Source: Leptolyngbya sp. FACHB-60 (GTDB lineage Bacteria; Cyanobacteriota; Cyanobacteriia; Phormidesmidales; Phormidesmidaceae). From it: a DNA stretch of 49,805 nt. The translations under genes and the position numbers were made by a program. Every line of letters starts with the position of its first letter. The stretch's first letter is position 1. Positions 1 through 7,476 of the stretch are shown piece after piece. The notes below the pieces were generated by a model. The model was not told where the DNA came from and did no database searches. It saw only the letters and a program-made list of their open reading frames with translations. The DNA is taken from the NCBI RefSeq assembly GCF_014695775.1, contig NZ_JACJOX010000047.1, positions 1-49,805 on the forward strand, given 5' to 3'.

Positions 1-51
1 CTGGATTCGCTCCCATTGGTCATCGCGCAGGGCATAGCGTCGGCTTGTCAT
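1..51 (-). CDS. IS5-family transposase, N-terminal 17 residues (runs off left edge)
   Basis: Read on the minus strand from an ATG at 51, the window edge encodes MTSRRYALRDDQWERIQ. This is the typical N-terminus of IS5-family (IS427-like) transposases, the DDE enzymes that move short insertion sequences. Only 17 codons are inside the window; the catalytic domain would lie to the left. The end of the element should fall between the ATG and the TPR gene, in roughly 52-90, where a run containing gagtcttgctttaagg looks like an IS5-type terminal repeat. The exact end and any target duplication cannot be fixed without the other end. The element probably disrupted the TPR gene that begins at about 97. 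Confidence 0.8.
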   Translation of the reverse strand, partial: MTSRRYALRDDQWERIQ

Positions 52-96
52 TCCGCTGAGTCTTGCTTTAAGGACTACCCTTCAACCCTAACCTAA

Positions 97-873
97 TTGA
101 TGACACGCCCTAGTTCCGTTGCTGCTGCCTCACATCAAATTGGTATGGCGCACTATAGAATAGGAAGGTACGATGCAGCTGAAGTTGCTTATCGAAAATC
201 TCTAGAAATAAATACTCAGATTGGCAATCGGGTTGGACAGGCAAGTAGCTTAGGAGAGCTAGGAAATCTCTATGATTATGGTTTGAAGCGACTAGAGGAT
301 GCAATTATCTTTTATAAGCAAGCAGCTGAGATTCATGTTGAATTAGGGGACTTGCGGCATCAAGGCATCGCGCATCATAATATTGCGAAGACTTTGTATA
401 GACTTAATTTTTACGATGAAGCCCGTGAACAAATCTTACAGGCAATTAAATGCTATCAACCCTATGGCACTGCCGTAGGAATCTGGAAATCTTTCAACAT
501 TTTGTATAAAGTTGAAGTTGCCACAAAGAAATTGGCGGCAGCTCAGATAGCATGGCAGCAGGCCCGCAGAGCCTATTTCATTTACAGGCAGGAAGGAGGT
601 CAAGCACAATTTGATGGCGGCAAACTCGTACAGCAGATCTTAGATCTGCTGAATCAACAGCAGAACGTTCCATCGCTGTTTGAGGAATTGGCTGCGTTGT
701 CGAACGAGCCTGGTATAACAGCCTCGCTCAAGCAACTCATCCAGGCAATAGCCTTCATCCTCAATGGCTCCCGCGACCCCGCATTAGCCGACGACCCCGC
801 CCTCGATTACGACGATGCCGCCGAGGTGTTGTTCTTGATTGAGCGGCTATCGTCCCAAGTGCCGGGTGCCTAA
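97..873 (+). CDS. TPR-repeat protein, probably 5'-truncated
   Basis: A tetratricopeptide repeat protein of 257-258 residues. TTG (97) and ATG (100) are adjacent possible starts, with an in-frame TAA immediately upstream at 94-96. Three TPR units are readable at about residues 10-45, 46-85 and 86-120, with the usual A/G, Y and A..Y/F spacing. They are followed by a helical C-terminal region ending in a conserved LDYDDAAEVLFLIERL-type tail. TPRs bind partner proteins; in cyanobacteria such repeats often form the C-terminal part of much larger NB-ARC or CHAT proteins. The abrupt start right after an IS end and the absence of a ribosome-binding site suggest this is the surviving 3' part of a longer gene. 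Codon use shifts from AT-rich (to about 740) to GC-rich near the end. Whether it is still translated is unknown. Confidence 0.7.
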   Translation: MMTRPSSVAAASHQIGMAHYRIGRYDAAEVAYRKSLEINTQIGNRVGQASSLGELGNLYDYGLKRLEDAIIFYKQAAEIHVELGDLRHQGIAHHNIAKTLYRLNFYDEAREQILQAIKCYQPYGTAVGIWKSFNILYKVEVATKKLAAAQIAWQQARRAYFIYRQEGGQAQFDGGKLVQQILDLLNQQQNVPSLFEELAALSNEPGITASLKQLIQAIAFILNGSRDPALADDPALDYDDAAEVLFLIERLSSQVPGA

Positions 874-1100
874 TTTGGCTGTGTGGCAGGTTCACAGGTT
901 TGCCCAGGCACCAGTAACTCACCCGTGAGATGGTTAGTTGAGAGGTTCGGGTAACGGTATATGGGGTCTTGCCCGTGGGTTTTGTGGTTTCGCATCACGC
1001 TTGGGCTCAGGAAGCGAGGGTATGCTATTGGCAGGGCAGGCAGGTAGAGTCGCCACCGACGGTATCGTCCCTGGTCCAACGTTGCGTCAACGACATCCCT

Positions 1101-1697
1101 ATGAATTTTTCTGCCCTTAACCGTCCCCTATTTTTGGTCGCCAATTATCCCCCTCACAGGGCCTGGAAGTTCTGTTCCCTCTGGGTTGGCCTGACGGTTT
1201 TAGGCTGTGGATTAGCCATGATTAGCGTCCCTGCTGAGCCAACCCAAATCACTCCCTACGTTTTGGGAGCTGCAGTTGGTCTCTTGCAGGGTTCAATGCT
1301 GCGTTTGGGGGCTTCGGGAACGGTGCGATGGACCCTGGCCACTATGTTAGGGGTAGTGCTGAGCAGCATGATGCGGCCTTATATTGCCTTTTACAGCAGC
1401 TTAATCATGAGTGGAGCCGTAGGGGGCATAATAATCGGTGGTATTCAGGGGCTGGTCTTTTATACCCAGATTCCTGGTATGGCCTGGTGGGTTTTAGTTC
1501 AAGTCATTAGCGGTGCGGCTAGCTGGGGGCTGGGCTGGTTTATTTTGGGTTCTGTTACCCGAGCTATCGGCCATACAACCACCGGATTGATTTTGACGAG
1601 CTCTGTTGCGATCGCCATGATGTGGGGTATTTCTGCCACCATGACAGGTATGGTGATGTATCGGTTGCTGGCTCTACGCCATGATCGCCGTACGTGA
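1101..1697 (+). CDS. Small integral membrane protein, unknown function
   Basis: About 198 residues and strongly hydrophobic, with five or six predicted membrane segments at about residues 22-40, 48-68, 75-95, 100-125, 128-155 and 165-190, many of them glycine-rich. The open frame extends upstream to 969, but that part is hydrophilic and unlike the rest. The ATG at 1101, just before the first membrane segment, is preferred, although no clear Shine-Dalgarno sequence precedes it. No family is recognised. It is isolated between gene remnants, so the context gives no function. Confidence 0.6.
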   Translation: MNFSALNRPLFLVANYPPHRAWKFCSLWVGLTVLGCGLAMISVPAEPTQITPYVLGAAVGLLQGSMLRLGASGTVRWTLATMLGVVLSSMMRPYIAFYSSLIMSGAVGGIIIGGIQGLVFYTQIPGMAWWVLVQVISGAASWGLGWFILGSVTRAIGHTTTGLILTSSVAIAMMWGISATMTGMVMYRLLALRHDRRT

Positions 1698-1729
1698 CGG
1701 GCTGCCCACCGCCGAGCCAATGAATCCAT

Positions 1730-1969
1730 TCACGCCTGGCCTGCGCTCGCATCAACTAACCGCGCCAATTCTTCCTCCAGCGTATTGGCCGGCATGGTGA
1801 CTCCGGCCTGCCGATACCAGTACCGGGCGTTGCTGTTGTCTCCCTCAACCCGATGCAGGTAGGCATGAATTAGGCAGGCGTTGCGATCGCAATAGGGCTG
1901 CACCAGCTCGTGGGCATCCTACTGGCCTGCTTTGGCGAGGGCTAACGCTTTGGCATGGTCACAGGTCAT
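1730..1969 (-). pseudogene. Small conserved protein with one in-frame TAG (nonsense pseudogene)
   Basis: Reading minus from an ATG at 1969 gives a 79-codon frame interrupted only at codon 17 by TAG (1921-1919). Downstream of the stop the frame contains the segment AYLHRVEGDNSNARYWYRQAG. This closely resembles a widespread small bacterial protein family that carries HAYLHRVEGD..NARYWYRRAG and usually a Trp after the GQ/GD of the first helix. The stop therefore looks like a TGG-to-TAG change in 'AGQ-W-DAHELVQ'. A strong ribosome-binding site (AGGAGG, 7 nt before ATG) is intact, so the lesion is probably recent. Function is unknown. It could also be a sequencing error. Confidence 0.65.
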
Positions 1970-1987
1970 AATCTGTCCTCCTTCCTC

Positions 1988-2047
1988 GGTTACGACGACG
2001 CGGTGGCTGTGTTGCTCTTGGTTACGGCGGGTGAGCCGTTCTCCTAA
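1988..2047 (+). pseudogene. Vestigial 3' end of a TPR-type gene
   Basis: Twenty codons ending in TAA at 2047 read GYDDAVAVLLLVTAGEPFS. The first 12 residues align with the C-terminal tail DYDDAAEVLFLI of the TPR protein that ends at 873, and the underlying DNA is similar too. No further coding similarity is visible upstream, so this looks like a relic of a second copy or a rearranged fragment. It overlaps the promoter side of the minus-strand pseudogene that starts at 1969. Confidence 0.4.
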
Positions 2048-2091
2048 CCCGTAGGATACGCAAATCAGCACCTGCCGATCGCGTCCAATGT

Positions 2092-2340
2092 CGAAGCGTT
2101 ACTCGATATCGCCCTCTTGTTATAAAGCAACGCTTCTCTGTTACTCTGTGACGCGCTTCCATGACAAAGCAACAGCCGCTTGTTATAAAGCAACGCGCTT
2201 CCATGACAAAGCAACAGCCTTCCATCGCGAAGTAACGTCCTTCCGTCATAGAGAAACAGCCTCCCGTTACTAAAAAACGGCCTCTCGTTACAAAGAAACG
2301 CTCCCCTGTTACAAAGCTACGCCCTCTAGTTCTTCTAGAT
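2092..2340. repeat. Degenerate 21-bp tandem repeat, about 11-12 units
   Basis: Units of 20-23 bp, mostly 21, follow a pattern like c-tt-ccatgacaaagcaacag or c-tcttgttataaagcaacg. The core is TTAC/TGAC followed by AAAG and AACG. A 27-bp stretch at 2151-2177 recurs exactly at 2193-2219, 42 bp (two units) away. Because 21 is a multiple of three, both strands stay open and would encode 7-residue repeats (on minus, units such as CCFVMEA and RCFITSG). No ribosome-binding site, domain or composition supports translation, so it is annotated as a repeat rather than a gene. Confidence 0.85.
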
Positions 2341-2617
2341 CACTTCGTCCTTACCTGGCTCTCTGGGGATATCCACCTCGATTTAGGCAGTCAACTTCTG
2401 TCAATTGGGCTCCCAATTCTGGCCTCGCCCGCACTAGCGTAGAAGTAGGGTCGGGCAGCTAGCCCGCACCGAGACCCCAGAAGGTCAGACATGATAGAAC
2501 TTTTAAGAACTCTTGCCCATGCAGAGCGATCGTGTGGTTGGCGTTAAAAGTGACGGCACGATTCACAAAGCTGCCTGATATCGGTGCAAAGCTTCCCCCA
2601 GAGAGTAAGGTTTCACC

Positions 2618-3118
2618 ATGGTCTTACCCCTCACCCTTCAGCACCTCACGGCGCGACCCATTACCCCAGAGAACTTTGCTCCCTTTGGCCAGGTTATCTT
2701 CCCCAGTGCCGACGGAGCTACCTTTGGCCCCGCGGAAGCCCAGCTCAAGCTGGATGCTGGTATCCCCCGCTTTTACATCATGACGCTGAAGAACAAGGGT
2801 ACCCGGTTTCGCACCATTACCCGGCATCAGCGCTGCACTCAGTGCCTAGGGGCGCTGGCGGGCAAAGATTGGTTCATGGCGGTGGCCCCGCCGGAGGCGA
2901 CTGAGCAGCCCGACCCGAGTAAAATTTGCGCCTTTCACATCCCCGGCAACTGCTTTATCAAGCTAGAGGTGGGCACCTGGCACGCCGGGCCATACTTTTG
3001 CCATCCCACGGTGAATTTCTACAACCTAGAGCTGAGCGATACCAACATTACCGACCACCAAACCTGTAGTTTGGCCCAGGACTTTGGGCTGGAGTTTGAG
3101 ATTGTCGGTGGGGAGTAG
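2618..3118 (+). CDS. Ureidoglycolate lyase (AllA)-like protein
   Basis: A 166-residue protein of the AllA cupin-like family (PF04115). In ureide-degrading bacteria this enzyme splits ureidoglycolate to glyoxylate and urea. Family features visible are the N-terminal LTARPITPENFAPFGQV, the central HQRCTQ...GKDWFMAVAPP, the FHIPGNCF strand, and VGTWHAGPYF carrying the conserved His. The length is normal. Start is the ATG at 2618, with a purine-rich gagagtaagg about 9 nt upstream. No other purine or allantoin genes are nearby, and cyanobacterial members of this family are common without a complete ureide pathway. The fold is therefore secure but the substrate is not. Confidence 0.75.
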   Translation: MVLPLTLQHLTARPITPENFAPFGQVIFPSADGATFGPAEAQLKLDAGIPRFYIMTLKNKGTRFRTITRHQRCTQCLGALAGKDWFMAVAPPEATEQPDPSKICAFHIPGNCFIKLEVGTWHAGPYFCHPTVNFYNLELSDTNITDHQTCSLAQDFGLEFEIVGGE

Positions 3119-3122
3119 AAGA

Positions 3123-3162
3123 GTAGATGGGTGGATGAGTGGATGGGTAGATGAGTTAATGG
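3123..3162. repeat. 8-bp tandem repeat, five units
   Basis: Five contiguous 8-bp units (gtagatgg, gtggatga, gtggatgg, gtagatga, gttaatgg) sit between the AllA-like gene and the convergent DUF1636 gene. The last unit supplies the TAA stop codon (3158-3156 on minus) of the DUF1636 gene, so slippage here would alter that C-terminus. Confidence 0.75.
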
Positions 3163-3575
3163 GCCATTCGCGAAACGTTCCGTTCTGGAATCGCCGCCTC
3201 GGCTAATAGCGGTGGCAGCACGTAGGCCGTAGCTTGCTTAATGGCGGGCGATCGCAGCCCGTAGGGCACCTTGCCATTAGCGGCAGTGGCATACTGGCGG
3301 CAAAACTCTGCCAGGTCAGGGGCCGACTGGCTGGGCGAGAGGTTATTAAAGATAAACGTCAGCTTGCCGGGGGCGCTGAGGGCGGCATTGCAGGCGCGAT
3401 CGCAGGCGGCCATGCAGCGCACCGACTGAAGGGTGATTTCGCCCTTGCTGATTTCGGCATTTAGGCAGTCGGTCAGCCGGTCGAGCAAGTGCTGCCCTCC
3501 GGGGGTATCGCCCGCGCCAGACTCAGCGGCGGGGAATTTGCACAGCGCACAGACAAACAGGGTGGGTTGGGTCAT
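3156..3575 (-). CDS. DUF1636 metal-binding (2Fe-2S ferredoxin-like) protein
   Basis: A 139-residue DUF1636-type protein. Cys pairs suited to metal or Fe-S binding are visible: CALC near residues 9-12 and CMAACDRAC near 54-62, in the arrangement of thioredoxin-like 2Fe-2S ferredoxins. The C-terminus ends in the typical GKVPYGLRSPAIKQ... segment (about residues 100-115). Members of this family are often found near cobalamin or metal-metabolism genes, but none are seen here. Start is the ATG at 3575; no good ribosome-binding site is visible. The role is unknown; redox or metal handling is inferred from the cysteines. Confidence 0.7.
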   Translation of the reverse strand: MTQPTLFVCALCKFPAAESGAGDTPGGQHLLDRLTDCLNAEISKGEITLQSVRCMAACDRACNAALSAPGKLTFIFNNLSPSQSAPDLAEFCRQYATAANGKVPYGLRSPAIKQATAYVLPPLLAEAAIPERNVSRMAH

Positions 3576-3647
3576 TGGTTCGAATCGATAGGTGAATAAG
3601 CTTTGCAGGCAGCCTTGAAGCTTGGACAGCCAACAAAACTAGGAAGA

Positions 3648-4187
3648 TTAGAGCTGTGGGGCGACGGTGAACTCGGCGTGGCGATTCCGGGACGGATCGC
3701 TTCGCGAATCGCCCATCTGGCGCGAGCACTCCGGCGGCGGCACCGCCCAGCCCTTTAGGCAGCTCACGTAGGGGTGCGAGTCGCCAATCAAGAGCAAGAT
3801 CGCATCCTGAGCGGGGTTGTAGGTCGCTATAGCCTCTGCCACAGCAGGCGATTGATCGGCTAGTAGGCTGAGGTCGTGACAGCAGGCAGCCCAGGCACCT
3901 GCGGCCACAAAGCGAGCAGTGTAAGGTACCGCCGTGCAGCTCCAGTCCACCGTGGCGGTGCTAGCGTGAACTTCGCACAGCACCAAGCCTCGGCCCTGTT
4001 GTAAAAAACCTTGCCAGGCAATGTGGCCCATGGGCAGCCAGTATTCGCGAATAAACAGCGGCTGCCAGTCGCTACAGCCTTGCCACACGCTGATGTCTAC
4101 GCGCACAGCCAGCACCGGCGATGGCGTGGGGCTTGTTGCGGCATGTGAAAAATCCCTCCAGGACCACAGCGCCCTAGAGCAAACCAA
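3648..4187 (-). CDS. Conserved hypothetical protein
   Basis: The longest frame is 179 codons beginning at a TTG (4187). The first 25 or so residues look non-native, and a GTG around residue 25-29 (leading into VRVDISVWQG) is an equally possible start. The body is rich in Trp, Cys and His (CSDWQPLFIREYW, WAACCHDLS, GDSHPYVSCLKGW), and the last 30 residues are polar and look disordered. No family is recognised. There is no signal peptide or membrane segment. It faces the same way as the DUF1636 gene 72 bp downstream, so the two could share a transcript. Confidence 0.55.
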   Translation of the reverse strand: MVCSRALWSWRDFSHAATSPTPSPVLAVRVDISVWQGCSDWQPLFIREYWLPMGHIAWQGFLQQGRGLVLCEVHASTATVDWSCTAVPYTARFVAAGAWAACCHDLSLLADQSPAVAEAIATYNPAQDAILLLIGDSHPYVSCLKGWAVPPPECSRQMGDSRSDPSRNRHAEFTVAPQL

Positions 4188-4506
4188 AGACTATTCATAG
4201 TCATCTGTACCTCGCAGATGGAAATAACGTTGGGCATCCATCGGCGGGCATTCTGACTCACACGATTTTAGATTGGCAAACTGGCGATTTTGGCAGGAGT
4301 GAAGCCAAAATCTAAAGTCCAAAACCTAAAATCGGTTCACAGCTGCGGGACAGTGGCAGATTTGCGCTGCGCTTTCCCCGTTTCCTTTAGCGGCTGAACC
4401 CCGCTAAAACCGACAGAGCTGCATCCTAACACCTTAAGGGCGAAGCGATCAGCAACAAATCGTTGCGATTTGACAGCAAGGCTATTAATCGCTAGCACTA
4501 CCGCTG
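4188..4506. other. Intergenic stretch with several hairpins
   Basis: No gene was found in these 319 bp. They hold three inverted repeats. Two are nested at 4263-4334 and listed separately. The third is TTTAGCGG/CCGCTAAA (4386-4393 and 4401-4408, 7-nt loop). Transcription could terminate here for the minus-strand gene ending at 4507, although no clean U-tract is present. Confidence 0.6.
4263..4334. repeat. Nested inverted repeats forming a long hairpin
   Basis: Outer arms CGATTTTAG (4263-4271) and CTAAAATCG (4326-4334) enclose inner arms GATTTTGGC (4286-4294) and GCCAAAATC (4304-4312, 9-nt loop). Both pairs are perfect 9-bp complements. The short motif GATTTT(A/G)G is reused in both arms, as if an element had been built from local duplications. 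A small MITE-like relic or a structured RNA or terminator are possible explanations. Confidence 0.6.
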
Positions 4507-4815
4507 CTAGGGGGTATGGCGACGACGGTAGGCATCCATATAGACCACGTTGTCTCCGGCGCGGTGGTCACCATGGCCAGCCAGCAACCCCGAGGCTTTG
4601 ACCTGCTGAGCCAACGCCACCGTTAGAGTTGAGCCCGCCTCGGGAGGCACTAGCAGCTCCTTAAAGCTGACTTGGATCTCAGTACCGGGAGCCCAGTCTT
4701 GCTGGCGCACCCAGCAGCGATCGCGCTCGCACCGCACTACTACAAAATCGGGTATGTGGTCGCCTTGACCCTTGAGGCGAACCCGTGATCCTAAACAAAT
4801 CGTTAAGGAAGCCAT
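4507..4815 (-). CDS. Hypothetical protein, small beta-rich
   Basis: A 102-residue soluble protein starting at the ATG at 4815. The first half (GSRVRLKGQGDHIPDFVVV) alternates charged and hydrophobic residues like a small beta-barrel. The second half has a proline-containing turn, a helix around residues 62-75, and a basic tail. No family is recognised. A plausible -10 element and a palindrome lie directly upstream (4842-4872), which supports it being expressed. It is transcribed divergently from the aminopeptidase gene. Confidence 0.55.
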   Translation of the reverse strand: MASLTICLGSRVRLKGQGDHIPDFVVVRCERDRCWVRQQDWAPGTEIQVSFKELLVPPEAGSTLTVALAQQVKASGLLAGHGDHRAGDNVVYMDAYRRRHTP

Positions 4816-4841
4816 AGCGCTGCACCTGAAATAGGCTGGCC

Positions 4842-4872
4842 GTTATAGATTCAACAGTAGTTCACTTGAACT
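4842..4872 (-). promoter_or_regulatory. Candidate promoter with palindromic operator
   Basis: On the minus strand TATAAC (4847-4842) fits a -10 box. The -35 position 17 bp upstream (4870-4865) falls inside a 14-bp palindrome, AGTTCA-CT-TGAACT (4859-4872). A palindrome over the -35 is a typical repressor layout. The regulator is unknown. Confidence 0.35.
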
Positions 4873-5057
4873 TATTTTTGAACGGGAAATTCACAAAAAA
4901 TTGATTTTTTATTGGTTTCATTTTAAGGGATGTTTCTCCCCTTTGGGGTTAACTGTTGGCAACGGAGGTAACCAGCTAATCTAGACTGTCCAGCTGGCTA
5001 CCTCTTCAGTGCTGGTGTGCTGTGGCAGACTAAGGAGGTTGTCGGCTTTGGTTGTCT

Positions 5058-6389
5058 ATGCCCCCTCAGACTACCTCGTTATCGCTGGCTGCGGCACTGC
5101 GGCAGCGCCGCGATCGCCTGGCTGAGCTTCACCCAGGGCCAGTAGTGCTGTGGTCAGGGCAGGCGGTGTCGCGCAACTTTCCGGCCAACACTTATCCCTT
5201 TCGGGCCAACAGTCATTTTTTGTACTTTGCGGGCCTGCCCCTGGCCAACGCTGCCCTTCACCTCGAAGGGGGTCGGCTGACGCTGTTTATGAATGACACC
5301 TCTCCCGAAGCAGCTCTGTGGCACGGGCCAAGTCCCAGCCGAGAGGCGATCGCCGCTGCCATTGGAGCCGATGCCGCCTATCCTTGCCAAGACCTAGACT
5401 CCTATTTGGCTGAAGCGGCAACCCTCCCCGCTCAAACCGCTGCTGGCCCAGAGTGCAGCAGAGTCTTGGCCGCAGCCCTGGTGACCCTGCGACTGCACCA
5501 CGATGACTACGCCCTCGACCAAATTAAACAGGCGGTGGCGGTCTCTGTCGCCGCCCACAAAGCCGGTATGGCCTCCACTCTAGGGGCGACCACTGAGGCC
5601 CAGGTGCGGGCCGCCATGGAGCAGGTGATTATCGGCCAGGGCATGACCTGTGCCTACAACAGCATTGTCACCGTCCATGGCGAAGTGCTCCACAATGAGC
5701 AGTACCACCATGCTCTGGCTCCGGGCGATCTGCTGCTAGCCGACGTGGGAGCCGAGGCCCCTAGCGGTTGGGCTTCGGATATCACTCGCACCTGGCCTGT
5801 GTCTGGGCAGTTCACCGCAGCCCAGCGAGATATATATAACCTGGTGCTGGCTGCCCACGATGCTTGCATTGCCGCCGCCCGCCCTGGAATTGAGTACCGG
5901 GATTTACACCTGCTGGCCTGCCGCACTCTGACGGCGGGGTTGGTCGACTTGGGAGTCCTGAAGGGAGATCCTGATGCCTTGGTTGAGCGGGATGTGCACG
6001 CCCTATTTTTTCCCCATGGAGTGGGGCATCTGCTGGGGCTCGATGTGCACGACATGGAAGATTTAGGGGATATGGCAGGCTACGCGCCGGGGCGATCGCG
6101 CAGCGATCGCTTTGGGCTCAAGTTTCTCCGCCTGGACCGGCCCCTAGCGGCCAACATGGTAGTCACTATCGAACCTGGCTTTTATCAAGTACCTGGTATC
6201 CTCGGCCCGGCGAGGCAGTCGGGCCGATATGACGACGCTATTAACTGGAACCGTCTCAAGACCTTTGACGGGGTACGCGGCATCCGTATTGAAAATGACG
6301 TGCACATTAACTCAACGGGCTGCATCGTATTAACCGCCGCCCTACCCACCCGCGCCGATGCTGTAGAAGCCCTAGTTAGCGGAGCCTAG
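5058..6389 (+). CDS. pepP: Xaa-Pro aminopeptidase (M24B family)
   Basis: Cytosolic metallo-aminopeptidase that removes N-terminal residues preceding proline. About 443 residues, the usual PepP size. There is an N-terminal creatinase-like domain (to about residue 165) and a C-terminal pita-bread catalytic domain. The five dinuclear-metal ligands are all visible: D229 (LLADVGAE), D241 (SDITRTW), H324 (HGVGHLLGLDVHD), E372 (TIEPG) and E412 (RIENDV), numbered from the ATG at 5058. A strong AGGAGG at 5033-5038 lies rather far upstream; the in-frame TTG at 5052 would bring the spacing down to 13 nt, so the start is ambiguous by two codons. The gene appears monocistronic. Confidence 0.9.
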   Translation: MPPQTTSLSLAAALRQRRDRLAELHPGPVVLWSGQAVSRNFPANTYPFRANSHFLYFAGLPLANAALHLEGGRLTLFMNDTSPEAALWHGPSPSREAIAAAIGADAAYPCQDLDSYLAEAATLPAQTAAGPECSRVLAAALVTLRLHHDDYALDQIKQAVAVSVAAHKAGMASTLGATTEAQVRAAMEQVIIGQGMTCAYNSIVTVHGEVLHNEQYHHALAPGDLLLADVGAEAPSGWASDITRTWPVSGQFTAAQRDIYNLVLAAHDACIAAARPGIEYRDLHLLACRTLTAGLVDLGVLKGDPDALVERDVHALFFPHGVGHLLGLDVHDMEDLGDMAGYAPGRSRSDRFGLKFLRLDRPLAANMVVTIEPGFYQVPGILGPARQSGRYDDAINWNRLKTFDGVRGIRIENDVHINSTGCIVLTAALPTRADAVEALVSGA

Positions 6390-6502
6390 GGCGTTTTCCC
6401 AACCGACTCCAACCTGGGGGTTTACAAAGTCTTAGCTTTTGCCAAGCTGTTCATCTCTCTGGGGCTGATATGATTTCAGTGAGCAGTTTTTAACCATTTC
6501 TT

Positions 6503-7264
6503 ATGGATTCTGTAGACCTCGCGCCTCAGGCTCAGCCAAACCTACGGGTTGGCCTAGGGCGGGTACTCATCGTCGAAGATGAAGAACTGATTCGAGAAAC
6601 ACTGGCCCTTGGGTTGGCCGAGGAAGGGTTTGATGTTCTCGTTGCCGAAGATGGTTTGACTGCTCTCGATATGCTGGGCGGCACATCGGTGTCGAGCCGC
6701 ACCGACCGGCCCGAAGTCAACCTGGTGGTGCTCGACCTCATGCTGCCCGGCATGAACGGGCTTGACCTCTGCCGCCTGCTGCGCCACCAGGGCATCGATG
6801 TGCCCATTCTAGTGCTGAGCGCCAAGGGTACCGAAACCGATCGCGTAGTGGGGCTCGAGATTGGTGCCGACGACTACTTGAGCAAGCCCTTTGGCATGCG
6901 GGAGCTGGTTGCCCGATGCCGGGCGCTGCTGCGCCGACAGCGGGGCAAAGCTAGCGTTGAAAAAGACAACGTGCTCCGATTTGAAGAAATCATGCTCCAT
7001 CCCCAGGAGTGCCGCGTCTTCTTGAAGGGTGAAGAGGTTAACCTTTCCCCCAAAGAATTTCGAATTCTGGAACTGTTCATGAGCCAGCCCCGACGGGTGT
7101 GGTCTCGGGATCAGATTATCGACCAGGTTTGGGGGCACGATTTTATGGGCGACAACAAAACTGTAGACGTGCATATTCGCTGGATTCGCGAAAAGCTAGA
7201 GGTTGACCCCAGTCATCCGCAATACCTGAAAACCGTGCGTGGCTTTGGTTATCGCCTGGGTTAG
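6503..7264 (+). CDS. OmpR/PhoB-family response regulator
   Basis: A 253-residue two-component response regulator and DNA-binding transcription factor. The receiver domain (about residues 20-140) has the acidic pocket VEDEE, the phosphoacceptor Asp in VVLDLMLPG, the conserved Thr/Ser position in LVLSAKG, and the Lys of LSKPF. The C-terminal winged helix (about 160-253) has the classic NLSPKEFRILELFM...R.VWSRDQI..QVWG...TVDVHIRWIREKLE...TVRGFGYRLG pattern. It is most like cyanobacterial SphR/PhoB-like regulators by eye, but the paralogue cannot be fixed without a tree, so no symbol is given. No sensor kinase is adjacent. Start is the ATG at 6503 after a short leader. Confidence 0.85.
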   Translation: MDSVDLAPQAQPNLRVGLGRVLIVEDEELIRETLALGLAEEGFDVLVAEDGLTALDMLGGTSVSSRTDRPEVNLVVLDLMLPGMNGLDLCRLLRHQGIDVPILVLSAKGTETDRVVGLEIGADDYLSKPFGMRELVARCRALLRRQRGKASVEKDNVLRFEEIMLHPQECRVFLKGEEVNLSPKEFRILELFMSQPRRVWSRDQIIDQVWGHDFMGDNKTVDVHIRWIREKLEVDPSHPQYLKTVRGFGYRLG

Positions 7265-7476
7265 GAGCTGTCAAAACCCGTCCCCAGGGGGCTATGTTAA
7301 CTTCTGCGGAGTGCCACTTCACAGGACTTTAACTTCAGCAACAAACAAACCGAGTCCTTAGATTGTCGTTTAGGCTTAAGGGGCAGGAGCGAAAGTCGTC
7401 TGCGTGCCAAGGCTGAGAGCGTGGCCGTAGGCTGTGATGTTTGACCTGTCAGCAGCTCCAACCCTGGTAGAACGCT

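Noticed and set aside
969..1100. N-terminal extension of the membrane protein at 1101
   Set aside because: The 44 extra residues are hydrophilic and unlike the rest; no start signal at 969.
2022..2273. Two overlapping open frames (minus 2022-2249, plus 2088-2273)
   Set aside because: They are a by-product of the 21-bp repeat, have no ribosome-binding site, and mirror each other on opposite strands.
2092..2340. CRISPR array
   Set aside because: Units are contiguous and degenerate, with no unique spacers and no cas genes.
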